Part shown: piece after piece, positions 34,197 to 45,727 of the stretch
How the letters are laid out: every line of letters starts with the position of its first letter
Position numbering within the stretch: the stretch's first letter is position 1
Assembly: GCA_032358255.1 (NCBI GenBank)
Contig: JAULBX010002224.1
Span: forward strand, 248,001-312,000
DNA: 64,000 bases
Source of the DNA: Heterotrichella gracilis
Taxonomy: Eukaryota > Sar > Xanthophyceae > Tribonematales > Xanthonemataceae
Reading direction: 5' to 3'
Notes under the pieces: generated by a model
The model's input: the letters and a program-made list of their open reading frames with translations, nothing else
Database searches by the model: none
Told to the model about the DNA's origin: nothing
Position numbers and translations under genes: made by a program

Positions 34197-37100
34197 CTAG
34201 CCGACAATGGCTACTGTCTGTAACGATTCATCTTTTGCACCCAGTACTGTGCCACCTTCACTTTGCACCTGCTGGAGCAGCTCAACGGCACCCTGTGTAA
34301 TCAGCTCCCCAGGAAACAACACCGGTATGCCTGGTGGGTAAGGGCAGAGCAGTTCAGCGCTGACCTTGCCAACCGCGTCAGAAAGCCTTGCTCTGCAGGA
34401 GCACGTGGTCGTTGAGACGGCATCAACAATGTCAGCATTGATGGGGTTGCTTCTGTGATACTATTATGAAAGGAAAGAGCGCCATGTCGCCTTGGGAATT
34501 ATTTCAACATTTTGGTTTGATGCCCATTTCCCAGCTGTCAACGCACCTTTCAAAACCAGGACAAAAAATTGCAACAATCCCACTCCAAATCTGTGACCTA
34601 GACAGGTTGTCTGTGTGGCATGACAGGGCCTAAGTTAGACAACGTACCTTTGCTTGCTGGCAAAAAAGGCATCCCGAGGCTTCAGATGCATTGCAGGAAT
34701 GGGTGGAAAGGTGATGCTGATGCACATGGAAGACCATGTTCCAGATGTGCTGGCATTTCCCTCCAAGCTCATTCTGCCATCAACGATGCTTTGCATGGCC
34801 TCAAGAAGTCTGGTCGAGTCGTCAGGAGTTGTGCCAGGGCCCATCGCCAGTACCACCAGCTGCATGGCAAGGAAGTGTATCATGATGCCTAAAAATTGGA
34901 GTAGTCCAACGGTATACATTGCTCCATCAAAAGTAGAACACCCAGCGGGAAAACATGTTGTAAGTGGATTCCTATGTGCTATGTGTTACGCGCATGTGCA
35001 TTCATTCCCAGAGACAATCGATTGCAATGCCATTGCACCCCACACGTGCGTAACAAAACACAGCTTCCCCACCCAGCCTTGCCTTGGGTGTTGCTAGCTC
35101 GCTCACAACTCCGTGATCATGTTCTAAGCAGGCTGCGGCTTCAAAACCTGATAACGGTAGGCATTGCCATCATGGTATTATACTATAGCTGTGAGCAGAA
35201 GTCATACACAAACTTTAACAAGCATACTTGAATGGTTGTAGAAAAACAACTGACCTGTCATTCCAAGTTCTTCAACGTTAACAACAATCCGCAGAGGATC
35301 AAGGCTGGCGACACCATGAAATCCTGCAACGCAAAAAAGGCTGCATGGTATCCAGTGGCCCACCACCATCATAATGCCGATCCCATCCTCTTGGTTCAAG
35401 GTGAGAACCAACCTTCTATGCATTTTGCACGGCTTTTTTGTTATTGTTTTGTAACATTTATTTAGATGCAAGTCAGAAAACATATATCTGCATAAACCAT
35501 CCAACATCACAAAGTCAGCCACGAGAGTGCAACGATCTGCACAGGTAGTCTCACCTATCAATGTGCTATCCAGAACACCCACTCCAGCAATCGCTTTCAA
35601 CCCATCCCTTGCGAGTGTTGCTGCCAGCAGAGGCTGATCGAACAACTGGGGATGCTCCACTTGTTGCCGAGCAGCATCAAGGGATGACATCAACAGATAG
35701 CTGGGGCTGGACGACTGCAACACAGGGTTTCAGGTTTCAGTATCAATAAATATTGTTTTGGTCATATCGCCTAATGGTATGGGGAGATCACGCAATGCGC
35801 TCATGCTGAATTAGCGCAGAGGATTGCTCAGCATATCCCCAGACACCCTGTGAAGTGGATGCTGTACTCATGCGAGCCTCTATGCGTAAATCGAAACACA
35901 TTCACCCCACCTGTAAGATGTGCAATGACGCAGTGATCCTGTCAACATCCACAAGCTGGCTCTTCACGTGGAGCATGGAGGTTTGCGTGAGGGACGACAG
36001 GACCTTGTGCGTGGATTGAATGACCACATCAGCTCCACAATCCAATGCAGCCTGCAACATTTGCACACATGACCACCCCGACTAGAATCCTTGCAATAAA
36101 GATAAACATTTGGCTTTTATCTTCAGTTTGGTTCTCTCGTTATCATTCCCCAGAGGAGGGACTACAAGGGGATTGTCCAGGCAAACCCCAATCAGCACTC
36201 AGCACCAGGGTGGGGTTAGCAACTCACCGGTGGAAATTCGTGATGGAAGTGGAAATGTGCCCCATGTGCTTCATCCACTATCAACGGGATCCCGTAGCTG
36301 TGACAAACGTTGGAAATTCCTGCACATGCAAACAAATGTGTTAGATGACACTCCAGCCTGCAGTCAGGTCTCTCAGTAATTGTAGCAGCGTTGCTCCGGC
36401 ATATGAAAGCTACCTACCCGCCACATCTGAACATGCCCCATAGTAAGTCGGTGAAACCAGCAACACCGCCCCAAGTTGCTGCCCATTGCTTGCTGCACGT
36501 TGTAATGATGCTTCCACCGTCTGTGCTGTCACACAATGGGCAACTCCATACTCTGTGTCGAGCTCCGGCAGCATGTACATGGGGCTGCAGCCTGAGGCAG
36601 TACAGCAGGGGTGAGTTGCAGGAAGTAAATTCACAGGCTAGTACACAATTAGACACTGTCACACTGAGCGCCAATGACGGGCTTGAGTGCGTAGGCAGCC
36701 ACATTGATGTCACGTTGATGCCACATGTGACGCCATGCCATTAGGGTATTCATGGATTGTGGGCATATTTTGGCCGTACAATTAGGAAAACAGGCGGCTG
36801 CTGTGTCTGATCGTAACCAGCCATTTGGGTATTCAACCTACCAGACAGTACCATTGCTGAGAAAGCTGCAACATGGCAGTTTCTAGCCAGTAACAATGTG
36901 GTCTCCGGGCCGCATGTCGCCATGATTGCGGCGTGAATGCCCACGGTGGTACCATTGACGAGGAACCACGTTCTCTCGGCGCCAAATGCAACAGATGCCA
37001 GCTCCTGTGCTTCCTTGATGACGCCATTTGGGTAAGCCAGGTAGTCAAGCCCTGCAACCAGGGCATGTCAAGATTGGAGCGGTGCCTGGCAGGCTGGGGT

Positions 37101-37480
37101 GGCAAACACGTTGAACACTGAAAGCCACAAAATGATGAAATTTTCATAGGATGTTAGATTGCAACACCAGTCTGCTCACCTTCAACTTCGGTCAAGTCAT
37201 ACTGTAGAGTGGTGCTGCTAAAGAGTTCAAGCAGTGGCGCTGGTGCACCCTTGCCGCGCTGCAACAGTTTGCACTAGAGTGTTTAATCCCGTAGATAGAC
37301 TAGCACTGAAGCTGCTGAAAATATACATAACAACACGTGCAGGCTTACCTTGTGCCCAGGGATGTGGAAGGACACCTCATGCAGCCGGTCACCACGCTCC
37401 TTCACAGCTGTGAGGAGGGGGGTCTGCGCCGCTGTTGCCGGGACTGGGTGGTTCTTGGGCAGGCTGCAAACAAGTCTCAT
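34197..37480 (-). CDS. Orn/Lys/Arg decarboxylase (PLP, fold type I)
   Basis: This family decarboxylates arginine, lysine or ornithine to give polyamine precursors. First exons: 37349-37480 and 37180-37258. Further coding blocks lie at about 36842-37054, 36415-36608, 36229-36320, 35912-36053, 35556-35720, 35255-35328, 34650-34900 and 34197-34450. Visible motifs: VSFHIPGHK near the start; FLVNGTTVGIHAAIMA; LVSPTYYG; IVDEAHGAHFHF (PLP-ring and phosphate contacts); and STHKVLSS, whose Lys should carry PLP. The later LDPLRIVVNVEELGMTG and a C-terminal domain with ELLCPYPPGIPVLFPGE are typical. The substrate cannot be told from this. No transit peptide is evident before MRLVCSLPKN, so an upstream exon may be missing. 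Related genes are common in cyanobacteria and firmicutes. Confidence 0.85.
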
Positions 37481-37881
37481 TGCACCCACGCTGGTACGCT
37501 ACTGCGCATGGGCAGGGCCTGGAAGGGCATGCATATACTGGGCAGCCACCTAGCTAGCCACTGACAACTGACATGCCATGCGCATGGCCACCACAACTTT
37601 GTTCAAACGGTTCTTGCACTGAACCAATGAAATTGTTCAGAAGTTGCCTGTTTGGTAACGAACGATTGAGTACGCGACTTTAAGTGGATGCACGGCATTG
37701 AGTGGTGGGATATATGGAACGGGGAGAGGACCCAAAGCGACAAGGTTTTTGAGCTAACCACGGTATACAAGTACACGTTGGGCGCCCACTGCTTCACAGT
37801 TTAGCTTAATTATGCTGTACTAGCTTGTCCTAGCCTGCGGCTCGAGTCTGAACTGTGTTATTGCTAGCGCACTTGAGCACC
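37481..37881. promoter_or_regulatory. 401-nt shared upstream region
   Basis: The decarboxylase (minus) and the heme-oxygenase-fold protein (plus) start 401 nt apart on opposite strands. Both promoters must fit here unless leader exons extend further. No specific motif was identified. Confidence 0.45.
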
Positions 37882-40800
37882 ATGGCAAGCCCTCTGAGCC
37901 TCACATGCATGCACACCCCAGTGGTGAGGTGTGCTGCGCTTCCTAGTCCTGGTGGTCGCGTGGCTAGGCACATTCGCGCTCCTGCAAAGCTTGCGAAGGT
38001 AAGTCAAGGGGACTGAATGTTGTTGCTTGCCTTGCACAACTCCTTCTGCAGTCACAAGCTGATGCATGCATGTGTGTGTCGCAGAGGAGTCTGTGCGCGC
38101 CCGTGTGTGTGGCTGCTCCCTTGAGGGTTGAAGCTGCGCCAGCGACAGGTGGGTGGTTGTTGGGACACAGTGTGAATATTATCAGAACGCCTGCTAGTTG
38201 AACTGAATGTTGGTTCCTCCTCATGCCCACCTGGGATTGTTGCAATGGAATTGTTTTAGATGGCAGCAATAGAAAGGCTGCTAGAACGCAGATGTTTATT
38301 CCAGTTACACAGATGTTTATCCCAGTTACATTTGATGACTTTGAACCCATCTGTTTGGCAACCTGGGACTAAATTGGGGACCTTGTCCATGCCGTAGCCA
38401 AGAAGGTTGCGCTGCCAACCCTGATTAGCCACGAGACCATCAAGAGCCTAGAGGTAAGTTCCCCTACGATGCCACAACGAAGCACAAACAGCTTAGGGTT
38501 TCAGAGGATGTTGTGCAGTGTTTGCACAACATAATTGCTGGTCAATGTGACACTGCGGTACTGTGTGACCAGCTGCACAGCGCTTGACATCATGCACATG
38601 ACAGCAACACTGACAAGCTGTAACCAGATACATGCACGTTCTTAAGACCTGCCTTGCACTATTCAGTCATAGGTTTGTGTTGAGTGGACACTTATGGCTC
38701 TGACGCCTGTTGTTTTCCCTTCTTCAGGCTGAGTTGGACAATGGCGCCTCTGTCAAGGCGCTGCGACGCTTCAACGACAACTTGGCAGCACTGACAGCAG
38801 ACAACTGGGGTGAGTAGCGGGCGCTTGGGGTGGTGCATCGGCGCAGCGTAGTGTAACACAAAGATTGGCGCGCTGGTCTTTGGCGCAGTTGACCCTTTGC
38901 ATGCTACGTTCGCTGCCACGATGTTGCACACCTACCGTCCATCCTGCTGCAAAATAGGAGTATCGGAGGTGCATTGGCACTTGCTGCAGCATGTCCCATC
39001 GTCGTCGCATAGTGCGGCGCTAGGTGTAACAATCACGAGCCTGACAGTAACTGCACACTTACTGCTTACTACACTTCTGGCATCTGGTGTAAGTTTTTCT
39101 AGGGTGGGCCAACTCGTTGCACTCCTCTCTCTTGCATTCATGCAACTGCGCGCACGCAACCTGCATTAAGTTTGCTCTGCACACTCCTCGTGGTGGCTTG
39201 CTCAAGGGTGCCTTGTCCATGGCGAGCGGACCCTGGCAAATTTGCCATTGCACTGAATATTTCCGTTGCCCACACTGCAGAACAGCGGCTGCGCCCCGTG
39301 ATGCACGAGCTGGCGCACAACCTGGAGTCCTTCAACCCAGCTTTCACAGCTGTGCTGCTCAAGGTAGGCTTTGGAGGGGTCTTAAAGAAACCCTAGCTAG
39401 GGCTTTGTCCGGTTCTGTGGGTAGCTGGCATAGGGGCATAGTGTGCGTGGCATTAGAATACCCACAGAACTCCCTATGTATTCAGAGATGCTGCAAATGC
39501 AGTTGTGATCCATGTTCCTTTGCACGTCATAAGTCCAGTTGCATTTGGGCTGAAGATTGCGCCGTGCGCCGTGACATGGCTTCACACCAACCCCCACGCT
39601 ACACGCACACATAGCCCGCACTCAAATACTCTCATTGCACATAATTGGTGCCATTCCAACAAAAACCTATGTGGCACTTGAATAAAAATGACAATAAGAA
39701 TGATAATGAGTACCATCCGCGCCTTGATTGAAATGACATGCAGTTGATTGCATTACTATGGCACTTGCACTTGCAATTGTTACACATGCTCATCCCTATT
39801 GTGTTTCTCCAGGTCCAGTGCACCATTGGCGTGAGCGACTATGTGCGCCGCGACGCCGCTCTCAAGAACCTGATCCAGCCGCTGGCAGGGGAGTACGGCA
39901 TGCACAACGGCCATGAGCAAGGTGAGCGGCATGGCAACCCTGTAGAAAACAGTGTTTGGTCTGCTCTCTGCTGCTGTCCTGCAAGGCCGTGGCGTCGTGG
40001 GAATGCAGTAGCTGTTCGGCAAGGCATTTGCGAGAATTTGCTCTCCCAGTGCGCGCGGAGTATTGGTGCCGGTCAGCAACGAATGTGGATCAAGGCGGTG
40101 GTGGCGGCAGTGGCGGTTACACCAAACCTTAGGTGGAATGTTGGTGTAAGGGAGGTGATTGAATGCCAAGGATGTCTTCATTCAGCAAGTGAGAGCCCCA
40201 TGTGTACATGCATGCCGTGCATCTGGTGTAAATCTTCACAGCTGCAGACTCACCCCATCCTCCAACCTCAGCTGCACCATAGGCCTCATCATCAATCTGT
40301 TGCACACTAGCACTCTGCATCAGCAACAGGGCTTGCTCCAAACCCTGGGGCTCCCCCAACCCATGGGTACCCGTGGTCTACCCAACACAGCGCTGGATGG
40401 CTCACCCTGTGCAAGGGCAACTGCTCAGCCAGCTGCGCTGTTGGATTGCAAGCAACAAAACCATGGGAGCTGTTTAAAAAGCCAATCGACAAGGGGCTTG
40501 GCCTCTTGCAAAATGTTCCTCTCGTGTTTTGTGTGTCTCCCGCCTTGGTCTATGCCTTGCTGGGGGCGCTTTAATAGTCGGCGCCGCGTGGCAAAAATTT
40601 AAACAATTGAATTAAATAATTAGAGTAATCAATTTATTGATGAGAGCTCCTCCCTATGATGCAGCCAAGACCCACCGTGAGCTGTTCTCAGAGTTCTACG
40701 CTGACCTGTTTGACCAGCCGCTGGAGGCGGTGCTGGCGGTGGACCCCGCGCCCCCCGTGTCGGAGCGCTTCTTCAACAGCATGCTGGAGGACATCCTGGG

Positions 40801-42331
40801 AGGGGGGGAGTGCGCGCAGGGGCCTATGGAGCAGGTAGGGACGACTCACACAATTCCCATGCAATGTCTTTGAGGGCGTGTACTTTACCACATGTGCTTG
40901 CATCCTAAGCGCGTTCACTTGTAGCTTGCATTGAGTGCATGCTCCAACACATGGCCCCCAACGCATGTGCCCCCAACGCCTCAATTTGCAAGGGTTTGGA
41001 GGGTCAGAGCTTGGGTGTCAAATTGGGTTTGGGGTGGACAGGCGTGATCATGCTGGATTAATAGACATGGTAGCGGTTAACAGGTTTTGTGCTGGCTTGG
41101 GGAGAGATGTGTGCGCACGGCATAGGACATTTCTTGCACTCAATAGCAGCGCATTGCGACGGCCGTAAACAATGTTCCTTTTCCAGACTTTTAACATCCT
41201 TGCTCCCAGCAGCCAAGGACCACAAAGCAAGTTGCATTGACTTGGTAACCCACTAATGTCTCACTCATCTGCTTTGTCAGCTTGTACTCTGCATCCCGTG
41301 ACCCTGAACAGTCACTCCTCATGCATCTGCTTTGCCACCCATCAGCGCATGGCCTGCATTCCCTAGCCTCCCCTGCCTCGCCAACCTCCCCATATTTCAA
41401 TTTCACCCCTTCCAGGCCGCCTACGCCATGGGCTACAACCTGGCCATCGAGTACTTGGCGGATTACGAGAAGACCTGGATGCTGGACAGCTTCAGGGCGC
41501 TTGATGCACAGGTGCTGCAGGCGCAAGGGAGGGCGCTCAACGAGTGGCTGTTCCTTGAGGTGGGTTGTGGTGCTGCGGGTGGTAGGGTTTCTGAAGGGTT
41601 TGCAGGGTTAGTTAGTGCAGGGTCAAGGGTTGTGGACGGTACGCTTTGGATGGTTGTGAATGGGGGTTTGGATGCAGCAGGTGGTTGGGTTTCTGAAGGG
41701 TTTGTAGGGTTTCTTGGCGTAGGCGCACTGCCAAGATGTGGGCTTGCATCACAGTAGTGCGTGCCGAAGGGGCAGAAGGCAACATGAATGGCGGCTGGGG
41801 GCGTTTTCAGGGTACTGTAGGCGCAGGGGTCCGGGGTACATGTTACCAATGGGCGCTATTGCATGTGCAAGGTGGATTCTGGTGGTGGGGGTGGATGGTG
41901 GTTTGGGGCACGGCTGCGCGCCATGCAGCATGACTCATGCATCGGGATACAGGAGGCCTGTAGTCAGTGCTTGTGCACTCTCGAAGCAGGCGGTGTCTTG
42001 GGCGCCAGCTTGTTGCTCTCCTTTCCATTGCACATGCACCCTAGTTTGGGTAGTCCCCCTTCCACATCCAGGGATCTACAGTCATTGCAACGTAAATCGA
42101 GACATGACTTCCCATTGCTCATCCCCCCTAATGCACGTGATAATAGCATGGTCCCCCATTTCCCCCCCCCAGGTGCACGCTGAGGGCGAGGCTGAGCATG
42201 CTGCCATTGGGCATAGCGCAGTGGCAACTCTGGTGCCTGCTGCGCACGAGCAAATCCTGCGGCGCGCCATGGCCGACCATGATGCTGACATGGCAGCGTT
42301 CTACAACTACCTGGCAGACCTGCTGGAGTGA
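37882..42331 (+). CDS. Plastid heme-oxygenase-fold protein (CADD/HDO-like)
   Basis: Nine exons close in frame to 327 aa: 37882-37998, 38085-38148, 38397-38452, 38728-38809, 39281-39363, 39813-39921, 40665-40834, 41416-41559, 42173-42331. The first 60 residues are Arg, Ser, Ala and Pro rich with no acid until late, as in chloroplast transit peptides. The rest is all-helical. Possible metal ligands sit in VMHELAHNLESF, in MGYNLAIEYLADYEKTW, and in LFLEVHAEGEAEHAAIGH, the last like the E-x-H/EH pattern of heme-oxygenase-like iron enzymes (Chlamydia CADD, UndA and the HDO superfamily). Those known members are oxygen-using, but some relatives have lost metal. The assignment is by fold pattern only. 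The substrate is unknown. Confidence 0.62.
38288..38330. repeat. 21-nt tandem duplication in intron
   Basis: The unit CAGATGTTTATYCCAGTTACA occurs at 38289 and again 21 nt later, with one C/T difference. It lies in the second intron of the heme-oxygenase-fold gene (38149-38396). Confidence 0.75.
41567..41720. repeat. Spaced duplication in G-rich intron
   Basis: GGGTTTCTGAAGGGTTTG occurs at 41585 and 41687, 102 nt apart, with similar flanks on both sides, in the last intron of the heme-oxygenase-fold gene. It probably reflects a local 100-nt duplication that has since diverged. Confidence 0.65.
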
Positions 42332-43436
42332 AAACCCTAGGCAAGGGAAGAGGAGCATCCGTGACCCCAAACACCTTCCCGTGCAGCGCAAGGCATGCTT
42401 GCTGAGCATGCTGGAGGGAGTGCCTGGCAGGTGATGGGCTTTGCAGGAGCGGGGTGCATCTGCTGAGGATCAGGCTGTTGGAATGGGATTCAGGTGACTC
42501 ATTGGACGCCCGAGTCGATGGTCGTTCAATCAAGCTGCCTGGGGGGTTGGGTTGTTCTGGACTGTTGGTAATAACATTGCGTTGTCATCAGCCTCAGTCC
42601 CAGTCTAGCCACAGTGTGTGGGAGCTGCAAACATTTGTTGTGCTATTTAATAATTTAGCAGGTAGTACCAAGGACTGTTTTATGAAGCTCGCCACAGGGT
42701 GTGGGAGCCTGGCCCATGGGTTTTTGGGTACTTTGCCTAACTCATGTTTTCCATCCAGATTTGATTTCAGCATGTCATACCATGGGCGCGGCGCCACACC
42801 ACTGCCAGTGTGGCACACGTTAACGACCTGCTGCAGTCTGTAAAACCCTGCTACGCTTCAAGCTCGGGCGTTCACATTGTTGGAATTTTCGATTACTTTC
42901 GGCATGCCAGTGGACCAGACAGGGTGCATTGGCGCTGAGCATGAGGGGAGGCACCTGGTTCCAGTGCCAGGAGCATGGTGCAGAGTCAACATTGTGGTCA
43001 AGGGTGATGCATCATGCAGTGCGCACAGCTGGCTGGTGTTCCTTCTAATCAACCAGACTGGGTGGGGTGCACCCCAGGGGCCAAACGGTCAAAGGCTGTG
43101 GCTGTCATTCCAAGTGGCTTCTCATTGACCAGGCGTGTGGTTGCCTAGGTTCCTATGTTACAGAAATCAATAAATGGTATACAGGTAGGGAATGATCCGT
43201 ATGCTGAGTCAGCCAGCAGGAAGCAACAAGAGTATAAAAATGGGTCGGGCAGACAAGGCCCTGGGGTGATCTCGCACGCAACAAACAACACACCCGACCC
43301 CCTCACGGGCCGGGCAGTGCACTGCAGACGAACAACCGTACTGCTCACAGCCGAAGGGCAAAATCAGCAGCTGCGCACAGCGGGTGCCGCAGCCGCACAC
43401 GTGGCTAATATCTTAGTGGCGGCTAGCTCCACTAGT
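42332..43436. other. Convergent intergenic region, no supported gene
   Basis: This lies between the 3' ends of the heme-oxygenase-fold gene and the antenna gene. It should hold both 3' untranslated regions. No protein-like frame is seen on either strand. Confidence 0.5.
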
Positions 43437-45247
43437 TTACAGGAAGGGGAGGGAAGTTCCATTGGTTGAGAAGTTCACGTTCCATGGGTCAGCCAGGTGG
43501 TCGGCCAGGTTGTCAAGTGGGCCCTTGCCGGTGGCGGCGTGTTGGGCAACGAAGCCGATGAAGGCGAGCATGGCCAGGCGCCCGTTCTTCAGCTCCTTGA
43601 GCTTGTACTCAGCCAAGCTTCCGCTGCTGCACGGGGGGGATGAAAAAGTAATTGGGTACGTGTTTGTGCGAAGGTGGCCTGTAGAATGTGTTAAGGCGAT
43701 AAGGAGATGGCTGTTAACAGTGGTGCAGCAATGACAGACATTATGGAAGTGACAGAGTAGCGTGCGTCCATGGCTAGAGGTGCTACGCAATGAATTGTAG
43801 CATTCCGGGCAATCAGACTGCAAACCACATGCTGCCTGGCAGTGAGTGGCTGTGTTATATTTGGAGGTTTGAGCTGGAACCACGACTTACTTGGAGTAGC
43901 CCATGGGGTCGAAGGGGCCGCCGGGGTAGCCGTTCTCGCCGGTACCCTTGAACAGGCCCTCGAAGCCAAGGAAGCTGCCGGGCTCAGCCTGGCTGCCGGG
44001 CTTCTGCCAGTCGACCAGCCTCTTGATCTCAACAAACCCGAGGAGGATGTGCTGGATCACCAGCAGGGTGGCTGCAGGAAAAAGGTCAAGGGGTGAGCTC
44101 CTGACGCAGTGTGGGTTGTGGGTTGTCCAACTTCGTTGTGTGGGTTATTCAACCAGATATTGTGTAGGACAATGACGGGCAGCTGAGTTCAAGGCTGATA
44201 GGAAATGGGGTGCAAGACTTACAGAATGGGATGGAGGAGTCGTTCTGGGCCACCAGGCCAGCATCGTACCAGGCTGGCACGTTCAGGGCACCGAGCTTGG
44301 TGAGCAGCTGCAACAAGAGGTGGGTGAGGAGTCAGTCACTTTACATCTTACTGTTGGGGTCATGCTAGGTTAGTGCCACCTGGTACAACAGCAGTGTATC
44401 CATGTATAACCAAATGATACAGCAAGGCTTGTGCGCACGCATATTTTTTATTCTAAAGAAATTTAGCCCCACTTACCGCTGGGATAAGGATACCCGCCAC
44501 ACCGGCCATTGCCCAGCGGCAGTGGATCAGCTCTGCTTGGACGTACCTGCGGCGATACAACCAAACAGCTCAGGAGGCAAGCATACCCAGCCCCGGCGCG
44601 CAGAACAACTGCAAGAGCATGACCGCAGGCAGACCATATTCAGGGCATGCAACGTACCATGACAGAGCAGCGGGGTTAGCGCCCAGGCCGAGGGGGTCGA
44701 ACCCGTAGTCACCAGCCAGGCTGCAAGCGAAAGCGGAAAGGTTAGGCCACAAACCCCAGCAAATAGTGCACCACGCGCCACCCAATGCACTTGGCAACCG
44801 TGGCGTACCCTACAGGTTCTTGCAAAAAACGAGATAGGGTTGGGATGACGGATTCCTACTACTGCACGTGCATACCTGCCGTCGAGGTAGCTTGGGGTGG
44901 ACTTGCCGGGGAACCACACTGGGCGGGCGGCTGCCTCGACTGCGAAGCCCCTTGTGGCCTGTGCAAGCAAAAACACGGTAAGGCGCAATGGAAGAGCGCA
45001 AGACATATCATGGTGCAATGGTCCCCCGGGCGACCCGGTCCCCGAACTCCGCCCCATACGAACAATGCCAGTACCCAACAGGCGAACAGCGCTCATAACT
45101 GCACTTCCTAACCAGCTCGCGCTGCACAGCTTGCGCAGGCTTGCGCAGAGGACGGCATCGAACACCAACCTTTGCGCGAGAAGCCCTGACAGCGATGGGC
45201 CTGCCAACAAAGGCGACCTTGGAGGACATAACGCTGGAGGCTGCCAT
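43437..45247 (-). CDS. Light-harvesting chlorophyll a/b protein, LHCI type
   Basis: This is a thylakoid antenna protein that binds chlorophyll and carotenoids, most likely at photosystem I. Seven exons close in frame (249 aa): 45170-45247, 44876-44958, 44658-44720, 44477-44546, 44223-44307, 43891-44071, 43437-43626 (high to low). The transit peptide is [20 protein letters not shown]. The mature protein begins near [20 protein letters not shown] and has DYGFDPLGL. Helix B is [17 protein letters not shown], helix C is [16 protein letters not shown], and helix A is [18 protein letters not shown] with chlorophyll-binding Glu, Asn and Arg. A final [15 protein letters not shown] helix is typical of LHCI. 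The exact LHCA number cannot be set. Confidence 0.93.
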
Positions 45248-45727
45248 TTTGACAAGTGACTAGCTTACACGGGCAAGGTTGCACAAGAATCTGGCAGTGG
45301 CATTGCTGTAGGCTCGTGGGCCTTTATGGTCGACCTGCTGCAGCACGGCAAGTTTCGCACGGAAAGGGGAGTTGTCGCTATCAGATCAGATCCGCTGGAC
45401 CCCCACTGCACCAATACCGGACCAGCCGCGTGGCAAGATATCCACTGCTACAAGGGGGAGTACGCCTAGAATAATCCTCTCCCGGACACGAACCCTCTTT
45501 AAGGGTTTGCCACCAGCCAGGCCAGGCTGGCCAAGCCATTTACAGTACTTCTAGCCAAATCTTACAGATATTTCTGTCAATAATGTTCAAGCTGTCATGG
45601 CTGCAAGCACACACGTGCATTGATGATTGGCTACAAAGCAGCATCCATCTCTCACGACCGGCTAGCAACTCTGCACCACTGTGCTGACAAGTGCAGCGCA
45701 CCACCCCACACATGCCCAGGCTTAGCA
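45248..45727. other. Intergenic between antenna gene and PRP31
   Basis: Both neighbours read on the minus strand. These 480 nt must hold the antenna promoter and the PRP31 3' end. No specific light-responsive element could be assigned. Confidence 0.4.
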
